A stretch of 64,000 nucleotides of DNA from an uncultured Collinsella sp. GTDB taxonomy: Bacteria > Actinomycetota > Coriobacteriia > Coriobacteriales > Coriobacteriaceae. Each line of letters begins with the position of its first letter. Position 1 is the stretch's first letter. The stretch lies in the NCBI GenBank assembly GCA_958415625.1, contig CATYZI010000010.1:8508-72507 (forward strand), read 5' to 3'. The notes below the pieces were generated by a model. It worked only from the letters and a program-made list of their open reading frames with translations. It was not told the DNA's origin and did not search any database. This document shows, in pieces, positions 8,168 to 19,809 of this stretch. Both the position numbers and the translations under genes were made by a program.

Positions 8168-9604
8168 TTACGGCAAGGGGATAAGGCCCGAAACCGCAGT
8201 GAATGCCATGCAGATAACGCTCACGACCAGGAAGAATTTCCAAGCAACCTTCCACCACTGGCCAAGCGGAATCTTGCAGACGCCAAGACCGGCAACGAGC
8301 ATCGCGCTTGTTGGCGAAATGAGAGACATGGCCGCGCTGCCCATGGAAAGACCCGTAACTGCAGCCTCGGGGTTTAAGCCCATCAGCTCAACAAGCGGGC
8401 CAAAAATTGGAATCGTAAGAGCAGCGATACCCGAAGAGCTCGGAACGAGGATCGACAGAAGGTTATCCACGACATAGAGGATGCTCGTAAAGATAACGGC
8501 TGGAACTCCAGTGAGAGCCGTGGCGAGCGTATTGAGAATCGTATCGATGATGAGGCCGTCATTGGCGATTACGAGGATTCCGCGGGCAAGTCCAACAACG
8601 ATGGCAGAGAACGCGAAATCTGCAATTCCCTTAACGAACTCGCCGGCGATCTCCTTCTCATTCATCCCGGAAACAACACCAGAAAGAAGGGCCATGGCCA
8701 AGAAAATCGCAGAGATTTCGTTCATGTACCAGCCCTGGGCTACCAGGCCCCAAATGATAGCGCCAAGTCCAAGCACGAAAATAACCATGACGGCTTTTTG
8801 CTTAGCGGTGAACTCGCTATCGAGGAGGTTCTCATCCGCGCCAAACTCTTTGCGTTTCTCGATATCATCGTGGAAAGCGGGGGACGCTTCGGGGTTTTTC
8901 TTAACCTTGAGGGCATACATTACAACCCATGCGACGGCAACCGCCGTGAGCACGGCAAGGGCAATAGTACGCAACCAAAGCTGGGGGTTGCCCTGGATAC
9001 CGAGGATGCCCTGGGAAATCAGGACGTTGAACGGATTGACGGTAGATGCGATGTATCCGATACGGGCACCCACAAACACCGTCATGAACGCTGTAATTGA
9101 GTCGAAGCCCATGGCCATCATGATCGGCATAAGAATCGCAAAGAACGGAAGCGTCTCCTCTGCCATACCAAAGGTGCTGCCGCCCAAGGCAAAAAGCACC
9201 ATTAGGATCGGAATGATGAGGACGTCCTTGCTCTTGAACTTCTTCACCACTCGGGCGACGCCGCTCGTGATGGCTCCGGTCGCCGTGATGACCTGGAAGG
9301 AACCTCCCACGATCATAATGAATGCAACGACCTCGACCGCTTGCTGGATGCCGATCGCAGGGGCCTCAAGTACTTCGAAGATGCCTTGGCGAAGATCGAC
9401 CTCGTTGCCGTCCTCGTCCGTATAGACCTTATCGACAGGCTCATAGGTGCCCGAGACCGTTACCTCGCGACCGTTAACCTCCTGGCGCTCAAACGAACCC
9501 GAAGGCACGACCCAGGTCAGAACGGCAAATACGGCCATCAAGACGAGAACGATGGTGTACACGTGCGGGACTCGAGGAGTGCGCTTCTTTTCTGTCTCTG
9601 CCAT
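8168..9604 (-). CDS. YfcC-family membrane transporter, probable arginine/ornithine exchanger or arginine importer
   Basis: A 478-residue polytopic membrane protein of the YfcC / anaerobic C4-dicarboxylate-carrier-like family, starting with a Lys-rich cytoplasmic tail, then VLMAVFAVLTWVVPSGSFER. Conserved family segments include GGSFQVITATGAI, VAFIMIVGG and LVPSSSGIAALTIPIFGPL. Members of this family are often found in arginine deiminase operons, where they are thought to move arginine, ornithine or citrulline. It is the first gene of the leftward arc operon and has a perfect AAGGAGG. The role in arginine exchange is inferred from position. Confidence 0.8.
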   Translation of the reverse strand: MAETEKKRTPRVPHVYTIVLVLMAVFAVLTWVVPSGSFERQEVNGREVTVSGTYEPVDKVYTDEDGNEVDLRQGIFEVLEAPAIGIQQAVEVVAFIMIVGGSFQVITATGAITSGVARVVKKFKSKDVLIIPILMVLFALGGSTFGMAEETLPFFAILMPIMMAMGFDSITAFMTVFVGARIGYIASTVNPFNVLISQGILGIQGNPQLWLRTIALAVLTAVAVAWVVMYALKVKKNPEASPAFHDDIEKRKEFGADENLLDSEFTAKQKAVMVIFVLGLGAIIWGLVAQGWYMNEISAIFLAMALLSGVVSGMNEKEIAGEFVKGIADFAFSAIVVGLARGILVIANDGLIIDTILNTLATALTGVPAVIFTSILYVVDNLLSILVPSSSGIAALTIPIFGPLVELMGLNPEAAVTGLSMGSAAMSLISPTSAMLVAGLGVCKIPLGQWWKVAWKFFLVVSVICMAFTAVSGLIPLP

Positions 9605-9721
9605 CTCTCCTCCTTAATTCAGGGGTTTTTCGTTGCCGGCAAAGCCATTGTGTCATCGCGCAAAACACCCTTCCGTCTCTTCGCCCGCCAACGAAGCGCA
9701 TCAACCCGTAAACGGATTTCA

Positions 9722-9826
9722 GATTGATGTAATTTGTCAATTTGCTATCTAAATTGATGTTTAACATCAATTACTAAGCCGGTTCGTGCCATTCACCTGT
9801 GACAGATATGATGTAAATTGAATCAA
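9722..9826. promoter_or_regulatory. Divergent arc control region with a 19-bp palindrome
   Basis: Between the leftward arc operon and the second arginine deiminase gene. At 9753-9771 there is a perfect palindrome with one central base (ATTGATGTT-T-AACATCAAT). ATTGATGT recurs as a half site at 9723-9730, and a looser relative, ATGATGTAAATTGA, begins near 9809. This is a likely operator cluster. The best candidate ligand is the XRE/S24-like regulator encoded at 11134; an ArgR-type protein is an alternative. Confidence 0.6.
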
Positions 9827-9881
9827 ACTCGTAATGTGCCACTATGGAAGCAATAAATACTCACCGCCAAAGCGAGGTCAC

Positions 9882-11132
9882 ATGTCCGCATTGCATGTTC
9901 AAAATGAAATAGGAAAGCTAAAAAAGGTACTTCTGCACTGTCCCGGCCCCGAAACGCGCAACTACCCCGACGGGCAGTTCAATCGGGTCTTTACGTTGCG
10001 TCCGTCTAGCAGCTCATTCGATCTTGATAAAGCCCTTAGGGAGCATCATGCTTACTCGGCGATGCTCGAGCACGAAGGGGTAGAGATTCTCTATCTTGAA
10101 AACCTTCTTACCGAAGCCCTTGATGCGACAGAGCAAGCGCGTCGCTCTTTTATCGATAGCTACATTTCAGAATGCGGCGCGCGGGGCATTGAACTCGAGT
10201 CTGCCATTCGCGAGTATCTCGAGCGCATCGAAGGCTCCCGCGCCCTTGCTCAAGCAGCAGTCAACGGCATCCGCTACTCCCAGATCTTCAACACAGATAA
10301 AGAGGTGTTCAGCCTCACGAAACTGACGGCAGACGCATACTCACCTGACGATCTTCTCGTAAGCCCCCTTAACACCATGTGGTTCACACGCGATCCGGCG
10401 AGCGTCATCGGCGAAGGTGTCACGCTCAACCATATGTACTGGCCAGAGCGCAACCGTGAGGTTATCGCCTATAAAACGATTTTTAACTATCATCCGGATT
10501 TCCGCGAGACTCCTCAGTTCTTCAAGCATGAATCGACTTACCACATTGAAGGCGGCGACCTTCACAACCTCAACAGCGAAAATGTAGCCGTTGGCATCTC
10601 TCAACGAACCGAGCCAGCAGCTATAGACACCCTAGCGAATAACTTGCTCTGGGACGAGAACTCGACTATTGAGTCCGTATGGGCCATTGAGGTTCCCTAC
10701 GATGATCTCTGCATTCATCTCGACACATACTTTGCTCGTGTTAACTATGAGACATTCCTCATTGACCGGGAGCTCCTGGACCAAGCGCGAGTCTACTGCA
10801 TTACACGAGGCAGATCGGAAAGGACAACCCGGGCGCGTCATGTCGAAGGCGGACTAAAAGAAGCGCTGGGATTAGCCCTGGGTTTAAGTTCACCGCAATT
10901 TATCCCTTGCGGCGGCTCAAATCCCGGAGCGGCAGAGGTCGAAAGAACCAACAATGCCATAAGCACCCTTTGCCTGGAGCCCGGCAAGGTCTGCGTATAC
11001 GAAGAGAACACCGAGACTAACAAGGCACTGGAGCAGGCCGGTATTGAACTTGTTCCCATCTCTATCTTTGAGCTGACAAACGGCTTTGGCGGCCCCAACT
11101 GCCTCTGCCTTCCCCTCGTCCGCGCTTCATAA
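9882..11132 (+). CDS. Second arginine deiminase-like enzyme (divergent paralogue)
   Basis: A 416-residue paralogue of arcA. I start at ATG 9882, preceded by GAGGT; an upstream ATG at 9834 would add 16 poorly supported residues. The catalytic set is kept: WFTRDPA, YHIEGGD, IHLDTYF and Cys407 in GGPNCLCLP. It differs from the neighbouring ArcA where the N-terminal acidic stretch is replaced by a serine run (RPSSSSFDLDK). It also differs in the C-terminal loop, which reads GFGGPNC instead of GRGGPRC, so the loop Arg is replaced by Phe402. That Arg is a conserved active-site residue of arginine deiminases, so substrate preference may have shifted. One base separates it from the regulator gene downstream. 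Confidence 0.85.
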   Translation: MSALHVQNEIGKLKKVLLHCPGPETRNYPDGQFNRVFTLRPSSSSFDLDKALREHHAYSAMLEHEGVEILYLENLLTEALDATEQARRSFIDSYISECGARGIELESAIREYLERIEGSRALAQAAVNGIRYSQIFNTDKEVFSLTKLTADAYSPDDLLVSPLNTMWFTRDPASVIGEGVTLNHMYWPERNREVIAYKTIFNYHPDFRETPQFFKHESTYHIEGGDLHNLNSENVAVGISQRTEPAAIDTLANNLLWDENSTIESVWAIEVPYDDLCIHLDTYFARVNYETFLIDRELLDQARVYCITRGRSERTTRARHVEGGLKEALGLALGLSSPQFIPCGGSNPGAAEVERTNNAISTLCLEPGKVCVYEENTETNKALEQAGIELVPISIFELTNGFGGPNCLCLPLVRAS

Positions 11133-11133
11133 C

Positions 11134-11784
11134 ATGGGAACGGGTCAAAACATAAAGGCGCTTCGCAAGCGCGACCAGCTCACGCAGGAGGAGTTCGCGG
11201 CACTTGTCGGCGTCTCCAAAGAAACGGTATGCCGTTGGGAAAAGGACCGCTATGCCATCCGCCGGTCGACACTGCTCAAGATCGTTTCGAAATTCAATCT
11301 GCAGTTTGACGACCTCGCATCGGAAACCGCAGGGCTTGCCGCAAAGCTCGACCACGAGGGGCGGAAGGGGGAATCCAAGGAAACTACTACTGACTCCCTT
11401 TGTGATGTATTTAAAATTCAGATGAATGGAGGCAGAACGGGACTCAAGCAGACCGGAACAACGGCGCTCCCCTCATCCGTATTCAAAAACCATCGCGGGT
11501 GCTTCTTTGTTCAAATGGACACATCTGCCATGTCCAAATGCTATCCGATAGGATCCCTTCTCCTCGTGGATCCAAACCTGAAACCCTGGAACGGATGCTC
11601 CGTCCTCGCCTTGGCCGATAATTCCAGAATGGTCATACGGCGATATAGCACCGGCACGAACACCGTGATGCTGTCATCCTACTCATATCGCACGTCGGAA
11701 CCGGATATTGTGCTGGACAAACGCCGAATCAGGATTCTCGGAGTCATCGTCTGGTTTCAGGCATCCCATGACCTGAGCATCTAA
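11134..11784 (+). CDS. XRE-type HTH regulator with a C-terminal S24/LexA-like domain
   Basis: 216 residues. Residues 6-60 form a Cro/CI helix-turn-helix (IKALRKRDQLTQEEFAALVG, with VSKETVCRWEKDR as the recognition region). Residues about 115-210 resemble the S24 peptidase fold (FFVQMDTSAMSKCYPIGSLLLVDP, then VLALADNSRMVIRRY). The Ser of the family is plausible in SAMSK but the usual GDSM is not intact, and the Lys position reads Arg. It is probably a ligand or oligomerisation domain rather than an active self-cleaving protease. It starts one base after the second arginine deiminase gene, so the two are co-transcribed. It is the natural candidate for control of the arc genes through the palindrome at 9753. 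Confidence 0.75.
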   Translation: MGTGQNIKALRKRDQLTQEEFAALVGVSKETVCRWEKDRYAIRRSTLLKIVSKFNLQFDDLASETAGLAAKLDHEGRKGESKETTTDSLCDVFKIQMNGGRTGLKQTGTTALPSSVFKNHRGCFFVQMDTSAMSKCYPIGSLLLVDPNLKPWNGCSVLALADNSRMVIRRYSTGTNTVMLSSYSYRTSEPDIVLDKRRIRILGVIVWFQASHDLSI

Positions 11785-11826
11785 CCAAATTTGCTCTTGT
11801 TTACCCCCTGCACACATCTCAAACAG

Positions 11827-11861
11827 CAAAAGCCCCGCAGCCGGAGCGGACTGCGGGGCTC
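11827..11861 (-). terminator. Terminator of the second arcC
   Basis: Same hairpin as after copy 1, with one base change that turns an A-T pair of the stem into a G-U pair in the RNA; TTTTGCTG follows on the minus strand. Confidence 0.8.
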
Positions 11862-11925
11862 ATGAAGAGAGGCTAGTCTGTGGGCGTCTTGCCTGGCGCC
11901 CACGGGAGAGGCAACGGAGTAGGGG

Positions 11926-12888
11926 CTACTCGTGGATGCGGGTGCCGGAGAGGCCGGCCATGGTCTCGGCGGCCTTGTCCAGGGCGCCGATGATGCAGGT
12001 GCGGCCCTTGCGGGAACGGGCGAACTTGATGGCGGCGCGGACCTTGGGCTCCATGGAACCCTTGCCGAACTGGCCCTCGTCGGCCAGGCGCTCGGCCTCG
12101 TCGGCGGTGAGGTCCTCGAGCTCCTCCTGGTTGGGCTTGCCGAAGTTGATGGCGACATGCTCGACGGCGGTCAGCAGGAACAGGACGTCGGCGTCGCAGT
12201 CCTCGGCCAGCAGCTCGCCGCCCAGGTCCTTGTCGATAACGGCGGGAACGCCCTTGTAGCAGCCCTTGTTCTCGTAGTCGCGGACGACGGGGATGCCGCC
12301 GCCACCGCAGGCGATGACGATGAACTCGTTGTCGAGCAGGTTGAGGATGGAGTCAGCCTCGACGATCTTCTTGGGATCGGGGGAGGCGACGACGCGACGC
12401 CAGCCGCGGCCGGAATCCTCGACGAAGACCTTGGAGGGGTCCTCGGCCATGAACTCCTTGGCCTGCTCCTCGGTGTAGAAGGGGCCGATCGGCTTGGTCG
12501 GGTTCTTGAACGCGGGATCGTCCGGGTCGCACTCGATCTGGGTGACGACGGTTGCGGCGTGCCAACGCTTATAGCGCTTGTGCATCTCGCGGCCGATGCC
12601 CTGCTGCAGGTGGTAGCCGATGTAGCCCTGGGACATGGCGCCGCACTCGGGCAGCGGCATCTCGGGGGTGCCGATGGCATCGTGGGCGGCGGCGAAGGCG
12701 TTCTGGATCATGCCGACCTGCGGGCCGTTGCCGTGGGTGATGATGATCTCGTTGCCCTGCTCGATGAGACCGAGGAGAGCGTGGGCGGTGTTGCTCACGG
12801 CCTCGATCTGCTCGACGGGGTTGTTGCCGAGGGCGTTGCCGCCAAGGGCGACGACGATGCGGTCGGGCTTGCCAAGAGGCTTAGACAT
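11926..12888 (-). CDS. arcC: Carbamate kinase (copy 2)
   Basis: A 320-residue carbamate kinase, identical to the first copy at all positions I compared except residue 5 (Leu instead of Tyr). DNA identity runs from before the terminator to within about 35 bases of the start codon (about 1.03 kb, with two or three changes, all outside the coding part). Start ATG 12888 is preceded by AAAGGA, a better ribosome-binding site than copy 1 has. It is monocistronic, convergent with the regulator gene, and has its own upstream region, so it may be expressed independently of the arc operon. Near identity implies recent duplication or ongoing gene conversion. Confidence 0.96.
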   Translation of the reverse strand: MSKPLGKPDRIVVALGGNALGNNPVEQIEAVSNTAHALLGLIEQGNEIIITHGNGPQVGMIQNAFAAAHDAIGTPEMPLPECGAMSQGYIGYHLQQGIGREMHKRYKRWHAATVVTQIECDPDDPAFKNPTKPIGPFYTEEQAKEFMAEDPSKVFVEDSGRGWRRVVASPDPKKIVEADSILNLLDNEFIVIACGGGGIPVVRDYENKGCYKGVPAVIDKDLGGELLAEDCDADVLFLLTAVEHVAINFGKPNQEELEDLTADEAERLADEGQFGKGSMEPKVRAAIKFARSRKGRTCIIGALDKAAETMAGLSGTRIHE

Positions 12889-13323
12889 TGCTGGAATCCT
12901 TTCTGTAAAAGGCCTACAACCCATTAATAACCCGCGTCCGTGCGATACGCGAGTTTATTAAGGTTTATATTCTCTTTATCGCTCATTTTATTCATTTTGA
13001 AAACAGTTGAACGGTGAACGGTCGTTTTTACCCGCTCAGCGTAAGGAATCCCAGCTCACGCATGTTTACGTCATCTACGTGCGACTTTATTTAATTAGAG
13101 CAGAGATTAGGCTGGATTATGCAAACTATATCTTTGCTAAACACATAACGGACACTGCAATTATTTACTCGCACTATACGAGATTCTATGCACTTGCAAG
13201 ACAAGTATGCACCCCTGCAATAACACGGGGCTTTTCATCCAACAAAAGGGATAGCCAATCGCGCTTCACTTTGCGGCAAGCGACTGTGAGTTTGCAGTAT
13301 AGAACTTTACCGTCGGGTATTGC
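12889..13323. other. AT-rich intergenic region upstream of the second arcC
   Basis: About 435 bases, clearly richer in A and T than its surroundings. The only open frames are short and lack ribosome-binding sites. It should contain the leftward promoter for the second arcC. I see no other feature I can support. Confidence 0.4.
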
Positions 13324-13503
13324 ATGAACGCCGTCGACGCCCTCTCGCTCCTGCGCGCCCAGGCAATCGAGAACATCAGCGGCGTCCCCAGTCTTTTTGC
13401 ATGGCACCGCGCCGGCTCGATGGCTCTGGGACCTAAGCGAATCTTTGCTATCTGCCAATTTTTGTACGATTTGGGTCAAATCTATTTGCCAATTTTTGTA
13501 TGA
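13324..13503 (+). CDS. Possible small ORF or gene remnant of 59 residues
   Basis: ATG-initiated frame reading MNAVDALSLLRAQAIENISG, then a stretch ending ICQFLYDLGQIYLPIFV. Its first two thirds use GC-rich codons like those of real genes here (GCC, GTC, GAC, CTC, CGC). The last third is simply the translation of the AT-rich tandem repeats at 13449-13536, and there is no clear ribosome-binding site. The likeliest reading is the 5' part of a gene truncated by the repeat region. I do not recognise the family. Confidence 0.3.
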   Translation: MNAVDALSLLRAQAIENISGVPSLFAWHRAGSMALGPKRIFAICQFLYDLGQIYLPIFV

Positions 13504-13536
13504 TTAGGGGCAAATCTATTTGCCAATTTTTGTCAT
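13449..13536 (+). repeat. 34-bp tandem direct repeats upstream of the ATPase gene
   Basis: TGCCAATTTTTGT begins at 13453, 13487 and 13521, giving two full 34-base units and one partial unit. The units share TTTTTGTA-GATT--GG-CAAATCTATT. The last copy ends just upstream of the GAGGGG ribosome-binding site of the ATPase gene. Confidence 0.85.
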
Positions 13537-13547
13537 TGAGGGGTTTT

Positions 13548-14909
13548 ATGCTACGCCGTAAGGTCACTGACAGGCTTTTGAGCTGGAAGAACAACTCCAA
13601 TAAAGCGTTGCTTGTTACCGGTGCGCGTCAAATTGGCAAGAGCTATGCGATTCGCGCGTTTGGTAAAGACAACTACGCGTCGTATTTTGAGGCCAATTTG
13701 CTGCTCGATGCCGAGGCAAGAGATGTGCTCATTGGCGCTAAGAACGCCGTTGACTTTATCAACCGCGTTGCCCTTCTTGCGGATGCACCGCTTGTTGAGG
13801 GAGATACGCTTATCTTTGTCGATGAAATACAGGAGTATCCGCAGATCGTCACGCTCATGAAGGCGTTGGTCGAGGACGGGCGCTTTAGCTATGTCTTCTC
13901 GGGGTCTATGCTTGGGACTGAGTTTAAGGGGATCTCTTCTTTCCCGGTGGGGTATGTCGAGCACATTGTTATGCGGCCAATGGATTTTGAAGAGTTTTGT
14001 TGGGCAAACAGCATCAGCGAGAATGTGCTTGCAGACATCCGCAGCTGCCTTGTCGAGAGGCGTCCCGTCGAAAACTATATTCATGAGGCGATGCTCAAAA
14101 ACTTTAGAGCTTATATCGTTTGCGGCGGCATGCCGGAGGTCGTACAGAACTATATCGATTCGGGTTATTCACTCGTGAGGACGCGTGAGCTTCAAATTCA
14201 GCTGGTCGATCAGTACAAAAGTGATATCTCTAAATATGCATCGACTCGAGCGTTTAACGTTCGCGCGATTTTCGAACAAATTCCCGTTCAGCTTGAGGCG
14301 GAGTCCCATCGCTTTGTTGTTTCATCCCTGGGCGAGGGGGCTCGCCTTCAAAAATACGAGCAGGATTTCCTATGGCTGGTGAACGCGGGCGTCGGTTTGA
14401 TGGTCGCCCAGGTGACGGAGGCCCGGAGTCCTCTTAAGAGGACAGAGAAGGCGACCGCCTTTAAGCTATACGAGTCTGATACAGGCATGCTCGCATCACG
14501 GTATCCCGGCAGCACGGCACGCGCCGTCTACCTTGATATGAAAACCCCCAACCTCGGCGGCCTCTATGAGAACGTGGTCGCACAGGAACTCGTTGCCCTC
14601 GGAGCAGATACGTGGTACTACCAAACGCGTGAGGTCGGTGAAGTCGACTTTGTAATCGAAGGTGCCCGCGGGCATGTTGTCCCAATCGAAGTCAAATCGG
14701 GCAAGAAAGTTCGAGCACATGCAGCCCTCGACCGTTTGATGAGTGTGGGCGAGTACAAAATTCCCGAGGCCGTTGTGCTGAGCCACGAAAACCTTTGCAA
14801 AGAGGGCAAGATCCTTTACGTTCCAATCTATATGACATTCTGTCTCGATGAGTTTATGGAAAAGGACGACCCCAACAACGATTTCTCGTTTGCACCCATA
14901 TCTCTCTAG
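13548..14909 (+). CDS. ATP-binding protein of the AAA_14/DUF4143 family
   Basis: 453 residues. The N-terminal half is a P-loop ATPase: LLVTGARQIGKSYAIR (Walker A, about residue 25) and TLIFVDEIQEYP (Walker B). A sensor-like YVFSGSMLG follows. The C-terminal DUF4143 part includes the nuclease-like ending YYQTREVGEVDFVIEGARG and VVPIEVKSGK, which has the D-ExK spacing of PD-(D/E)XK folds. Start ATG 13548 has GAGGGG seven bases upstream. Members are common, often multi-copy and of unproven function in gut bacteria; some are linked to toxin or defence contexts. A paralogue lies at 62620-63972. The gene stands alone between tandem repeats and hairpin repeats. Confidence 0.85.
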   Translation: MLRRKVTDRLLSWKNNSNKALLVTGARQIGKSYAIRAFGKDNYASYFEANLLLDAEARDVLIGAKNAVDFINRVALLADAPLVEGDTLIFVDEIQEYPQIVTLMKALVEDGRFSYVFSGSMLGTEFKGISSFPVGYVEHIVMRPMDFEEFCWANSISENVLADIRSCLVERRPVENYIHEAMLKNFRAYIVCGGMPEVVQNYIDSGYSLVRTRELQIQLVDQYKSDISKYASTRAFNVRAIFEQIPVQLEAESHRFVVSSLGEGARLQKYEQDFLWLVNAGVGLMVAQVTEARSPLKRTEKATAFKLYESDTGMLASRYPGSTARAVYLDMKTPNLGGLYENVVAQELVALGADTWYYQTREVGEVDFVIEGARGHVVPIEVKSGKKVRAHAALDRLMSVGEYKIPEAVVLSHENLCKEGKILYVPIYMTFCLDEFMEKDDPNNDFSFAPISL

Positions 14910-14937
14910 GTCATCTGAGTCCGCAAGCCAGCCCCCA

Positions 14938-15150
14938 CGCCCAAAGTACTGCGCCTTTCGCGCCAAAGGCGCGAAACAGCAAGGGGATAGAAGGCAGCGA
15001 CAACCAACTCCCCCACTATGCCCAAAGTGCTGCGATGTTTCGCGCAAAGCGCGAAACAGCACTGGGGCAGCAGAAGGCCACAATCAGCTAGCCCTCCATG
15101 CCCAAAGTGGCGCGTGGTTTCGCGGCCACGCCGCGAAACAGCGACCGGGA
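14938..15150. repeat. Three phased hairpin repeats between convergent genes
   Basis: Three imperfect units about 80 bases apart, each starting CCCAAAGT. The hairpins are TTTCGCGCC-AAA-GGCGCGAAA (near 14957), TTTCGCGC-AAA-GCGCGAAA (near 15039) and TTTCGCGGC-CAC-GCCGCGAAA (near 15117), each followed by CAGC. Sequence between the hairpins is also partly conserved. The stem changes are compensatory, so the structure rather than the exact sequence is kept. Confidence 0.75.
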
Positions 15151-15209
15151 CAAGGCACCCCCACAGCCACGTCCTTCATTCAGCCCCACAATCCGAGGAC
15201 GTAGTCGTA

Positions 15210-15334
15210 GCAGGATCTGAGGGCTGACCTTCGCGGACACTCCGCAGGACGAAAGAACCCCCGCCGCACGAAGTGCGCAGCGGGGGTTCTTTCATGTCCG
15301 AGGACGTCCGCGAAGGTCAGCCCTCAGATCCTGC
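15210..15334. terminator. Giant hairpin with 29-bp perfect arms enclosing a bidirectional terminator
   Basis: Arms at 15210-15238 and 15306-15334 are perfect inverted copies (left arm contains GGGCTGACCTTCGCGGAC). Inside them lies a second hairpin, GAAAGAACCCCCGC paired with GCGGGGGTTCTTTC, itself capped by CGCAC-GAA-GTGCG. The right arm begins ten bases after the nifJ stop codon. It can end transcription from both the ATPase gene and nifJ. Confidence 0.8.
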
Positions 15335-15344
15335 GGTGGGAGAC

Positions 15345-18884
<3,540 letters not shown>

Positions 18885-19228
18885 ATACCCCTCTCCTCTC
18901 ATATAGGTATACAGGCCCCGGCGATCGCCGGGATGTTGGCGTGATGGGATTTACGCTGTTGCTTCCAATCATCTGGCAGGCAGGCTCAGCAGCAGGTACG
19001 TGGCGTGGAGAGAAGACATGCCGAGGCGAGGGGCAACTGATGCGCCCCACAGACCCGACCGCCCGTCTTGCACATGACCGAGCGCCGCAAAGGCCGCATG
19101 CCGGATGCTCCCGGGCACGCCCCGGCGATGGGAAGCGCCCGCAACGGAAATCCGCATGCGGGCTTATTGTACCCCGCCGTCAAGTGTAATTTCGACAAAT
19201 ATAGGCGGGCGGTAAAGGTTTACCTCGG
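18885..19228 (-). promoter_or_regulatory. Upstream region and possible long leader of nifJ
   Basis: About 345 bases without a supported gene. Read on the minus strand, a TACAAT hexamer (complement of 19166-19171) is the best -10 candidate. If used, the nifJ transcript would have a GC-rich leader of roughly 270 bases. I could not match the leader to a known riboswitch. Confidence 0.35.
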
Positions 19229-19760
19229 GTGACCGCCAAAGGCCAGAATGGTCCCTCCATCCCCGGACGACTGGCTCTGACGCGCCAAGGAGTGTCCCCA
19301 AGTACCGGCAGGAAAGGAACGTCCCTAACTGCCGGCTAGAGGGCGCCGAGCAGGATGGCGTAGGTGGTGGATTCGCCGAGTTTGAGCTCGTCGCCGGGGT
19401 TGAGCTGGGCGGAGCGGCCGGGCTCTACTTGAATACACACACTCGTGGCCCCGTTTACCACCACGGTGCCGTTAGTGGACGACAGGTCCTCGACAAACCA
19501 TGCGCCAGACTCGTCGCACCAGATATGGGCATGGCGGGCCGAGACGTCGTCGGTGATGCCGCCCTCCCCCGTTGCCAGCGCGCCGATCTCAACGCCTTCC
19601 TCACTCGGCTGAATCCAGCGCGGGACGCTCACCACGTAGCCGTTTTGCACGCACAGCAGTCCCAGCGGATGCGCCGGCGCGACCTCGTGCTCGCCCGCGA
19701 CCGAAGATGTGCTCAGCGAGCGCGGCGTCGACGTGTCGCCGCCACGGGTCGCATGAGCGC
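19229..19760. repeat. Left copy of a ~0.53-kb direct repeat (3' end of the FHA gene)
   Basis: Matches 25967-26510 in the same orientation, beginning at TGACCGCCAAA and running through the extragenic palindrome (CCGGCAG paired with CTGCCGG), the FHA 3' end and about 140 codons. Small differences, including a 9-base gap (ITDDVSAR here, ITDVGDDVSAR there), show the duplication is not brand new. Confidence 0.85.
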
Positions 19761-19809
19761 GGCGGCTCGCCCGACTTGGAACTAAGGCGGGCGTGAGAGC
19801 AAACGGCAT
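19336..19809 (-). pseudogene. 5'-truncated copy of the FHA-domain gene
   Basis: The frame encodes 157 residues, of which the last ~140 match the C-terminus of the FHA protein at 26073-27011: AHPLGLLCVQNGYVVSVPRW, SARHAHIWCDE, VEDLSSTNGTVVVNG and LNPGDELKLGESTTYAIL. Homology stops at AHATRGGDTSTP. The first ~17 residues are unrelated and no ribosome-binding site is evident, so about 170 residues of the parent protein are missing. The FHA core (Ser-x-x-His, SSTNG) is intact, so a small phosphothreonine-binding protein could still be made, but a remnant left by duplication is likelier. Confidence 0.75.

Noticed and set aside
13007..13327. 106-residue rightward frame upstream of the tandem repeats
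   Set aside because: No ribosome-binding site, mixed AT-rich codon use and no recognisable motif.
14938..15150. CRISPR array (three spaced repeats)
   Set aside because: Only three units, the intervening sequence is partly conserved rather than unique, and no cas genes are near.
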